NCBI RefSeq assembly: GCF_000585335.1
Contig: NZ_KK073872.1
Span: 2,781,283 to 2,845,282 of the forward strand
Source: Cloacibacillus evryensis DSM 19522
Lineage (GTDB): Bacteria; Synergistota; Synergistia; Synergistales; Synergistaceae
DNA: 64,000 nt
Direction: 5' to 3'
Below the pieces are notes generated by a model that was not told where the DNA came from, did no database searches, and worked only from the letters and a program-made list of their open reading frames with translations. Both the position numbers and the translations under genes were made by a program. This document shows, piece after piece, positions 54,048-61,514 of this stretch; within the stretch, counting starts at the first letter, position 1; the number at the start of each line of letters is the position of its first letter.

Positions 54048-57000
54048 GTGGTGAAATTGTTGAAATTTGGGAAAAAGGGAATCATCACGTTTTTAGTAGC
54101 GGCGCTGGTAATGGTATTCGCGTCGGGAGCATGGGCGGCAACATCAATCTCGGATGTAGAAGGCCTAAAGGAAGCGTTCGCAAAGGGTGGCGAGTATCAG
54201 TTAACGGAAGACTTGACACTCACAGGCGCACTTAGCACAGACCAAAAGGTCACCTTGGACGTGGCCGGTCATACAATATTTACATCTTATGATATAAGCG
54301 TTGGGGACGAGACCACTATGAAAGGCGGCAATTTGACACTTAATAATACCGCCGCTATTACCGGAGGAATTACTCTCACGGTTGTCCAAGACTACGGGGC
54401 AAAAATATACGGCAATAAGCTGCTTGTATACGGCAATACAGGACCAGAACCTACGGCTGAAAAATCATCCGTGGATTCAGTATTAACAATCAATACAGGA
54501 GTAAAAATCCATTCTGAGAGTGGCTATTATACCGTGTACGTCTGCGGTAAAGGAGCTACGCTCAACCTAAATGGAGGCGAAATCATAGCCTCGCAAAAAA
54601 TAGGAGCCGCGGCAATCCAAGGTAACGGAAGGCCGGAAAATGGTGGCACAACCATCAATATCAACAGTGGAAAGGTTGAGGGAGGCCCAATTTTAGATAG
54701 CAACAAAGAAAGCGGATGCGCGATATATCATCCGCAGGATGGCGTCTTAAAAATCAGCGGCGGAACCATCACTGGGTACGACGGCGTACAGCTTAAAGCC
54801 GGCAAACTAGTTATGACTGGCGGCGTTATTAAAGCAACAGGAGCAAAACCAGAAAAATATCCGGACAGCAGTAATGGTTCCGTGGTTACTGCATGCGCAA
54901 TATCGCTAATATCAAATGAAAGCTATACGGGAGATATAAACGTAGATATTTCCGGAAAGGCAGAACTGGAAAGTACCAAAGCATGCGCTGTATTTTCTAA
55001 GATAACAGTCGGCGATAACAAGGTCAATAAAATTGAGATTAGCGGCGGTTCCTTCCGCGGCGGAGATCAGGCTCTGTTACTTGAAGATGCCGAAAACATC
55101 GATATTTCCCTCACCGGCGGCAGCTACAGCAGCAATCCGAGCGCTTATGTCGCGGACAGGGAGAAGTACGTCATCGTTGAAAAAGACGGTAAATATGTCG
55201 TAGAGCAAGTATACGTTAATGTGGCACCGGAAAGCATTGAGCTTTGGCTCAACACCCAGTTAAAGAAAACGGCAAAACTGGAGCCAACCAGCAATAAAAC
55301 TGGAGCAACTTTCAAATGGGAATCCTCTACGCCCACCATCGTGAGCGTTGACCAGACGGGCAACATCACCGCGCTGGCAGTGGGTTCGGCCGATGTGACC
55401 GCGAGAGAAACCGTAAGCGGCGCTTCTGGAACCTGCCAAGTTACCGTGCGTAAAGCCGGCCCAGTCACCGTGTCACCCGCCTCAGTAAACCTCGTTCTCA
55501 ATGCCTCGCCGACAGCGCAGCTTACGGCATCGTGCGATAAAGCCGAGAGCGTCACGTGGCAGTCCAGCGATGGTAGCATTGTGACCGTAGACAATTCCGG
55601 CACAGTCACTGCCGTAAAAGAGGGTAAAGCTAACGTCACGGCCACCGGCAAAACAAGCGGTTTCTCTGATACCTGTGCAGTCACCGTGAGTCGGGCAAAG
55701 ATCACCATGACGCCAAACACTAAAGAACTCGTCCTTAACATTTCACAGACAGCCGCACTGGCGGCTTCCAGCGATTTTGAAGAGGAGCTCGAATGGAGTT
55801 CCAACAATACCGAAGTCGTGAGCGTCGACCAGAAGGGCAATATCACAGCTCTGGCAGTGGGTTCGGCCGATGTCACCGCAAAGGGCAAAAAGAGCCTCTC
55901 CGTCGGAACCTGCGCGGTTAATGTACGCGCGGCGAACCCCGTCGAAGTAACGCCGCTCACCGAGGAATTTATTCTCAACATCTCGCCCGCGAAACAGCTT
56001 ACGGCAACGTGCGATGCCGCCGAGAGCGTCACATGGAATTCAGACAAGACTGACATTGTAACAGTAGACGATTCCGGCAAGATCACCGCCATCGGCTTAG
56101 GCACGGCCAACGTCACCGCTACGGGCAGCGTGAGCGGCTTTAAGTCCGCCCCCTGCGTCGTTACCGTGCGCCGGGCAAATATCTCCGTGACGCCGACAGA
56201 GGTGGAACTCATCCTCGGTATAGCGCCGACTTACCAATTGGAGGCCGACAGTGAGGTTACCGATACTTACACCTGGACTTCAGCCAACAAGGACATCGTG
56301 ACCGTCGACGATTCCGGCAAAATCACCGCCAAAAAAGATGGCACAGCTAACGTCACCGCCACAGGAATCAAAAGCGGCTCAGTCGCAAGCTGTACAGTCA
56401 CAGTACGCACCGCTGAATACGTCGTCGTAACGCCTTCCAAGATGGAACTCGCCATCGGCGCGACAGGCAAGCTCTCGGTCAGAAATGATAAAAAAGACAG
56501 CATAACCTGGGAGAGCAGCGACACAGCCGTCGCCACCGTCAAGGACGGCACGGTAACGGCCGTTAAAGCCGGCATCACCGTCATCACCGCGAATGGGCTC
56601 CATACCTCGGCCGCCTGCACGGTGACCGTCACCGACCCTGCGTCGCCCGATCCCGTCACGCCGACGCCTGCCCCCGTCGCCCCGGGGACGGTAAATAAAG
56701 AAAACAACCCCGTCAATAAAGAAGAAGGCAAACCGGAGAACGTAGAGGCGGCGACGCCGGCCATTACGGAAGCTACCGAGGAAGGTAAAGCCGCCGTAGT
56801 TAGCGCGACAAAGATCGAGGAAAAGAACCTCGTCGCCACCGCCGACGGCAAACTCACGATCAGCCCCGTGCTTGCCAAGAGCGCGCTTGAAGAAGTGATA
56901 TCCGCCGACGCGACAGTCGCGCCGCAGAGCGTGGCCCTGCTTCCGATCGTAAAGGCTGCGGTAACGGCAAATAACGTGGCCGCCCTCGCCTTCACGATGA

Positions 57001-57401
57001 CCGGCGAACAGTTGGGCGCTGAGGAAAACACAATCGCGGGAGACGTCAAGGTGATCAAGGTCCTGGCAGACGGCAAGGGCGGACAGTTCAGCTATGCCTC
57101 CGCGGCGGCAGGCTACGCGGACAAGACCTTCACGCTCAAAGACGCTGACGGCAAGAGCCTCGCCCTGACGGATAAGGTCGCGAAGGCTTCGACCTATACG
57201 CTGGTAATATTCGTAGCCGACAACGGCGACTTCGACCTCGACGCGACGGCCGGCAGCGTGATCGACCCCGTGGCGGTAGCCACCAACGCGGCGACAGAGC
57301 CGAAATCCGGCAGTTCAAGCAGCGGATGCAACGGCGGCTTCGGCGCGCTGGCGCTCCTCGGGCTCGCGCTCGTGCCGATGTTTTACGGGAAAAAGAGGTA
57401 G
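54048..57401 (+). CDS. giant surface protein 2: beta-rich tip, six Ig-like (BIG_2) repeats, Synergist-CTERM tail
   Basis: 1117 residues from GTG 54048 (GTG 54051 and TTG 54057/54060 also possible). Signal peptide about 1-30, ending in GAWA. The tip (~31-385) differs from protein 1: LTLTGAL..., GGTININSG, GGTITGYDGV and GGSFRGGDQ repeats suggest a right-handed beta-helix. Its DNA is AT-richer than the rest of the gene, a sign of separate origin. Six BIG_2 repeats follow (~389-864; SVDQTGNITALAVGSADVTA and variants), a Pro-rich linker, the shared ~200-residue domain, and the same Synergist-CTERM tail. Last ~117 bases differ from gene 1 at one position. Probable adhesin or cell-surface lectin-like protein; ligand unknown. 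Confidence 0.88.
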   Translation: MVKLLKFGKKGIITFLVAALVMVFASGAWAATSISDVEGLKEAFAKGGEYQLTEDLTLTGALSTDQKVTLDVAGHTIFTSYDISVGDETTMKGGNLTLNNTAAITGGITLTVVQDYGAKIYGNKLLVYGNTGPEPTAEKSSVDSVLTINTGVKIHSESGYYTVYVCGKGATLNLNGGEIIASQKIGAAAIQGNGRPENGGTTININSGKVEGGPILDSNKESGCAIYHPQDGVLKISGGTITGYDGVQLKAGKLVMTGGVIKATGAKPEKYPDSSNGSVVTACAISLISNESYTGDINVDISGKAELESTKACAVFSKITVGDNKVNKIEISGGSFRGGDQALLLEDAENIDISLTGGSYSSNPSAYVADREKYVIVEKDGKYVVEQVYVNVAPESIELWLNTQLKKTAKLEPTSNKTGATFKWESSTPTIVSVDQTGNITALAVGSADVTARETVSGASGTCQVTVRKAGPVTVSPASVNLVLNASPTAQLTASCDKAESVTWQSSDGSIVTVDNSGTVTAVKEGKANVTATGKTSGFSDTCAVTVSRAKITMTPNTKELVLNISQTAALAASSDFEEELEWSSNNTEVVSVDQKGNITALAVGSADVTAKGKKSLSVGTCAVNVRAANPVEVTPLTEEFILNISPAKQLTATCDAAESVTWNSDKTDIVTVDDSGKITAIGLGTANVTATGSVSGFKSAPCVVTVRRANISVTPTEVELILGIAPTYQLEADSEVTDTYTWTSANKDIVTVDDSGKITAKKDGTANVTATGIKSGSVASCTVTVRTAEYVVVTPSKMELAIGATGKLSVRNDKKDSITWESSDTAVATVKDGTVTAVKAGITVITANGLHTSAACTVTVTDPASPDPVTPTPAPVAPGTVNKENNPVNKEEGKPENVEAATPAITEATEEGKAAVVSATKIEEKNLVATADGKLTISPVLAKSALEEVISADATVAPQSVALLPIVKAAVTANNVAALAFTMTGEQLGAEENTIAGDVKVIKVLADGKGGQFSYASAAAGYADKTFTLKDADGKSLALTDKVAKASTYTLVIFVADNGDFDLDATAGSVIDPVAVATNAATEPKSGSSSSGCNGGFGALALLGLALVPMFYGKKR

Positions 57402-57446
57402 TCCTGCAAACGAAGATACTACGATAAGTAAAAATTAATTATCCGA

Positions 57447-57489
57447 CGATCCGGGCCAATGTTTTTCAACGGTCCGGATCGTTTGCTTT
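57447..57489 (+). terminator. terminator of surface-protein gene 2
   Basis: CGATCCGGGCC with GGTCCGGATCG (one wobble) and TTTGCTTTA; counterpart of the gene 1 terminator. Confidence 0.87.
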
Positions 57490-57829
57490 ACCTCCGCCGC
57501 ATTTCTGGTGAACAAATTAAATGTGAAACCGGCGGTTTTATGCCGCGCCCTTCCGCCGCTTTGGCCTGCAAGCCGGAGCGGCGTTTGGTTTGATTTATAA
57601 ACGGCGGCGGAGCAAACCTGAAGGCGCCGGAAGTGAATGGCAAACGCCGATTTACAGCCATGTTTCATGTGACAGCCGCCCCGCAAAAAAGCCCGCGCTT
57701 TATGCTATACTTACATAATGTCCTGCGGCATTTTTTATTTTAATGCCTCTAATGGTGGTTTTATGTGAAAATTATTTATAGAGGCAGTTTTCACCGGCAT
57801 CTGCGCCGGAATTTTTAGGAGGAATAGTT
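57490..57829. other. intergenic repeat-bearing region before lpxI
   Basis: No convincing gene; a minus-strand frame (57435-57686) is antisense to the terminator and looks like translated repeat DNA. AAACGCCGATTTAC (57642-57655) matches the ends of the 131-bp foldback at 47698-47828, and GCGGCG/CGCCGC pairs abound. TTTATGCTATACTTACATAAT (57700-57719) may contain the lpx promoter -10. Confidence 0.5.
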
Positions 57830-58645
57830 TTGGATAACCAGATAGCTCTCATCGCCGGCGAGGGATCGCTTCCCGTTGTGATAGCAAGCAGGCTGACGGA
57901 TAACGGCAATCCGCCCGTCGTCTATTCTATCAGGGAGAGTATCGGCGAGCTGTCTAAGTACGCGCTTGACGTTATAAATATTACTAAGCCCGATTTCGGC
58001 TTTACGATAAAGGACATGAAGAAACGCGGCGTAAGGAGCATCATCATGGCGGGGACGGTCTCGAAGACGCTCGTCTTCAAGCCGTCGCTCTTCGACCTCA
58101 CCACGCAGCGCTTTCTCGCCGGGCTGCTTTTCCGCGACGATCATTCGATCCTCGGGGCGATCGTCGATTTTCTCGAAAAAGAGGGCTTCAAGGTGCTTAG
58201 TTACCGCGACATCGTTCCCGATCTGCTCGCGAAGAGCGGACATATCGCGGGGCGCGCGCCTACCAGGGACGAGCTTGACGATTCGGAGTACGGTTTTTCG
58301 ATATGCAAGGCTGTGGTGCCGCTTTCCTTCGGGCAGACGGTGATCGTCAATAAACGCTCGGTCGTCGCCGTGGAGGCGATGGAGGGCACGGACGCTACGC
58401 TGCTGCGCGCGGGCTCTCTCTGCAAAGGCGGCACGGTCGCGAAGATGATGCGCCTCGACCAGGACGAACGTTACGACATTCCCACCGTCGGCCCCGACAC
58501 GCTGCGCCATATGGCGCAGGCCAAGCTCAGTTGTCTCGCGCTGCACGCCGGCTGGACGCTGATCCTTGAACCGGAGGAGTTCCGCTCCGTCGCCCTGAAG
58601 GAAGATATCTCCGTGATAGGTGTCGAAGTTTGTCGATCTTTATAA
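57830..58645 (+). CDS. lpxI: UDP-2,3-diacylglucosamine pyrophosphatase LpxI
   Basis: 271 residues from TTG 57830 (TTAGGAGGAATAG ahead). Seen: IALIAGEGSLPVVIA at the start, KRGVRSIIMAGTVSK, RDDHSILGAIVDFLE, and the carboxy-terminal VVAVEAMEGTDATLLRAG (catalytic region). It hydrolyses UDP-diacylglucosamine to lipid X, the alternative to LpxH. First of lpxI-lpxB-msbA-like-lpxK-kdsA with overlapping genes. Confidence 0.95.
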   Translation: MDNQIALIAGEGSLPVVIASRLTDNGNPPVVYSIRESIGELSKYALDVINITKPDFGFTIKDMKKRGVRSIIMAGTVSKTLVFKPSLFDLTTQRFLAGLLFRDDHSILGAIVDFLEKEGFKVLSYRDIVPDLLAKSGHIAGRAPTRDELDDSEYGFSICKAVVPLSFGQTVIVNKRSVVAVEAMEGTDATLLRAGSLCKGGTVAKMMRLDQDERYDIPTVGPDTLRHMAQAKLSCLALHAGWTLILEPEEFRSVALKEDISVIGVEVCRSL

Positions 58646-59763
58646 GCTCCGGCGAAGCCTCGGGCGATCATTACACCGCGAATCTCGCAAAGAGGCTGCG
58701 CGCCGGCGGTTATTCCGGCGATATATGGGGGATGGGCGGCATAGAGTCGCGCGAGGCGGGGATACGCGTCGAATGGCACGGAGAGCGCCTGCAGCTTTTG
58801 GGGCTCACGGAGGTCATTTCGGCGATCCCCTCGATTTTCGCGCTGCGCAATGAGATGGTGGAGCGCATCCTCACGGAATCGCCGGAGGCCGTCATCGTCT
58901 GCGACAGTCCTGATTATCACATGCGCCTGATATCGAAGCTGCGTTCGCGCGGCTACAGAGGGCGCATATTTTACATTTCGCCGCCTTCGGTATGGGCATG
59001 GCGGAGCGGCCGCGCAAACGACCTGCGCCGTAATGTCGACGAGTGTCTTCCCCTTTTTAAGTTTGAACATGAATATCTGCTGTCGCGGGGCTGCGTCAGC
59101 CATTGGCGCGGTTATCCGCTTGCCGAAGAGTTCCGGAAACTCGCGGCGGAGCCCTCGCCGCTTGACGGGAGTTTCGACCGTGAACGTCTCGTCGCCTTCC
59201 TTCCCGGGAGCCGGCGGAGCGAGGTGACGGCGCTGCTCCCGATGATGCGCGAGGCGGCGGCGGTTCTCGCGGAAAGAGGCTGGCAGCCGGTGTTTTCGGT
59301 CGCGCCGGGGTTGAATCCCGCCGTGCGCGACGGCATGATCGAAAAGTTTACGAAAGACGGAGTCTTATTCTACGACGGTCCGGGCCACGACCTGATGGCC
59401 GCCGCGCGCTGCGCCGTCGGCGCGAGCGGCACGATCACGGTCGAATCGCTGCTCCTTGGCTGTTATATGGTCGTCACCTATAAGCTGAACCCGATATCGG
59501 CGTTCGTCGCCCGCTGCGTCATCAAGACGCCCTATTACGCGATGGCCAACATCCTCGCGGGAGAGGAGATGTTCCCGGAGCTCCTGCAGGAAAAGGCCAC
59601 CGTGGACAACATTCTCGGACACACTCTCGAATGGCTTGAGGGAGAGGGCGATTTTCGCGCGGAGACCGAAAAAACGATGCGGCGCGCGCGGCTCACGCTC
59701 GGCGAAGAGGGAGTATATGACTTCTGGAGCAAACGAATAATGGAGGCCTCCGCCCGATGCTGA
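58630..59763 (+). CDS. lpxB: lipid-A-disaccharide synthase LpxB
   Basis: 377 residues from TTG 58630, overlapping lpxI by 16 bases. ISSGEASGDHYTANL is the family start; PDYHMRLISKL, YISPPSVWAWRSGR and FLPGSRRSEVTALLP (UDP-sugar binding) follow. It joins lipid X and UDP-diacylglucosamine to form the disaccharide core of lipid A on the inner membrane. Confidence 0.96.
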   Translation: MSIFISSGEASGDHYTANLAKRLRAGGYSGDIWGMGGIESREAGIRVEWHGERLQLLGLTEVISAIPSIFALRNEMVERILTESPEAVIVCDSPDYHMRLISKLRSRGYRGRIFYISPPSVWAWRSGRANDLRRNVDECLPLFKFEHEYLLSRGCVSHWRGYPLAEEFRKLAAEPSPLDGSFDRERLVAFLPGSRRSEVTALLPMMREAAAVLAERGWQPVFSVAPGLNPAVRDGMIEKFTKDGVLFYDGPGHDLMAAARCAVGASGTITVESLLLGCYMVVTYKLNPISAFVARCVIKTPYYAMANILAGEEMFPELLQEKATVDNILGHTLEWLEGEGDFRAETEKTMRRARLTLGEEGVYDFWSKRIMEASARC

Positions 59764-61514
59764 AACTTACCAATAGAGATGAATGGTCATCTTATCTCAG
59801 AGTCCTGAGATACTGCACGCCCTATAAGAAACGGCTCATTTACGCCATCGTCTGCATGGTGCTCTCCGCGCTCGCCGCGATCACGCCGCCGTGGCTCATA
59901 AAGAATGTCGTCGACGACGTCCTCATCCGCAAGGAGACCTATATGCTGAACCTTCTCTGTTTCAGCGTTATTTTCCTATATATCCTGAAGGCGGTCTTCA
60001 CCTACGCCAACCTCTATCTTATGACCTGGGTGGGACAGAAGGTGGTCATCGACATCCGCCTCGAACTCTACGACCACACGCAGAGGCTCTCGCTGCTGAC
60101 GCTATACAGCAAGCGTTCCGGCGAGTTTCTTTCGCGCATCACGAACGACGTGGCGACGCTGCAGAATATCCTCGCCTCGGTGGTCGTGGACTTCGTCGTG
60201 CAGGGCGTCACCTTTGTCGGCATTATCGGGCTGCTGCTTTTCCTCAACTGGCGGCTGACCCTTATCACCTTTCTGGTCATCCCGGTCGCGGTCTTCGCCA
60301 TCGACCAGGCTTCTTCAAAGCTGCGCAAAGTCGGCACGGTGATCCAGGAGCGCCTCGCGATGGTGGCCGCCATCGCCCAGGAGGCGGTATCGTCGATAAA
60401 GATCGTTCGCTCGTTCGCCACGGAGGAGGAGGAGTATGAGCGTTTCCGGGAGGAGAGCAACCTCCACTTCAAGGCGCTGATGAAGGGCACGCAGGTGCGC
60501 GGCGCGTTGGAGGGCATCGTCGAGGTCATCCTCATCATGGCGCTCGCCGTCATCCTCTGGATCGGCGGTCGCGACGTGATCGGCGGCAAGCTCACCGCGG
60601 GCGGGCTAATCGCCTTCCTGACTTACATCGGCCTGCTGGTGCAGCCGGTGCGCGTGCTGAGCCGCGTCGTCAGCACGATACAGCAGGGAGCCGCCTCGGC
60701 GGACCGTGTCTTTGAGATACTCGACGAAGCCAACGAGGTGCCGCTCGCCGAGCATCCCGTCGTCCATTCGCCGATGGATGGGCATGTAAGTTTTGAGGAT
60801 GTGGATTTTCGTTATAATGATTCAAAGCATGTCCTCAACGGCATTTCTTTTGAGATAAAACCGGGAGAGAAGGTCGCGATCGTCGGCCCCACCGGCGCGG
60901 GCAAATCTACGATCGCCGACCTGGTGATGCGCTTCTACGACCCGCAGGGCGGCGCGGTCAAGGTCGACGGGATCGACATCCGCCGCCTTGAATTGAAGTC
61001 ATACCGCCGCCAGATCGGCGTCGTCCCGCAGGACCCGGTCCTTATGAAGGGGACGCTCGCCTATAATATCGGCTACGGCTGCAAGAACATGACGAAAAGG
61101 GATCTGGAGCGGGCCGCGAAGATGGCCGGCATCTATGATTTCATTATGACGCTGCCGCGCGGTTTCGACACGGAGGTCGGCGAGCGCGGCGTGACGCTGT
61201 CTGGCGGGCAGCGCCAGCGCGTGGCGATCGCGCGCGCCGTGGTGCGCGACCCGCGGATACTGATAATGGACGAAGCTACCTCCTCGCTGGACGCGCTCGT
61301 GGAACAGCAGGTGCAGGAGGCGATGCACAACGCGATGGAGGGGCGCACCGCCATCGTGATCGCGCACCGCCTTTCGACGATACGCGACGCCGACCGGATA
61401 TTGGTACTGCGGGACGGCCGGATCGTAGAGGCGGGCACGCACGACGAACTCGTGGCGGCCGGCGGACATTATTACAGGTTGTTCGCGGCCAGCAACGGAG
61501 AGCATACAGGTTAA
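59757..61514 (+). CDS. msbA: MsbA-like ABC exporter (fused permease-ATPase)
   Basis: 585 residues. Six membrane spans in ~20-310, then the ATPase: Walker A GPTGAGKST (~379), Q loop VVPQDP, signature LSGGQRQRVAIARA (~482), Walker B ILIMDEATSSLD, and the H loop AHRLST. Context between lpxB and lpxK argues for flipping of lipid A-core across the inner membrane. It starts inside the last 7 bases of lpxB. Confidence 0.92.
   Translation: MLKLTNRDEWSSYLRVLRYCTPYKKRLIYAIVCMVLSALAAITPPWLIKNVVDDVLIRKETYMLNLLCFSVIFLYILKAVFTYANLYLMTWVGQKVVIDIRLELYDHTQRLSLLTLYSKRSGEFLSRITNDVATLQNILASVVVDFVVQGVTFVGIIGLLLFLNWRLTLITFLVIPVAVFAIDQASSKLRKVGTVIQERLAMVAAIAQEAVSSIKIVRSFATEEEEYERFREESNLHFKALMKGTQVRGALEGIVEVILIMALAVILWIGGRDVIGGKLTAGGLIAFLTYIGLLVQPVRVLSRVVSTIQQGAASADRVFEILDEANEVPLAEHPVVHSPMDGHVSFEDVDFRYNDSKHVLNGISFEIKPGEKVAIVGPTGAGKSTIADLVMRFYDPQGGAVKVDGIDIRRLELKSYRRQIGVVPQDPVLMKGTLAYNIGYGCKNMTKRDLERAAKMAGIYDFIMTLPRGFDTEVGERGVTLSGGQRQRVAIARAVVRDPRILIMDEATSSLDALVEQQVQEAMHNAMEGRTAIVIAHRLSTIRDADRILVLRDGRIVEAGTHDELVAAGGHYYRLFAASNGEHTG

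Noticed and set aside
51331-56212. Hydrophobic minus-strand frames opposite the BIG_2 repeats, resembling membrane proteins
   Set aside because: The repeats are Thr/Val/Ala-rich, and their antisense reads as hydrophobic residues by codon symmetry. No start signals or motifs.
57435-57686. 83-codon minus-strand frame downstream of surface gene 2
   Set aside because: Antisense to the terminator, no ribosome site or domain; probably translated repeat DNA.
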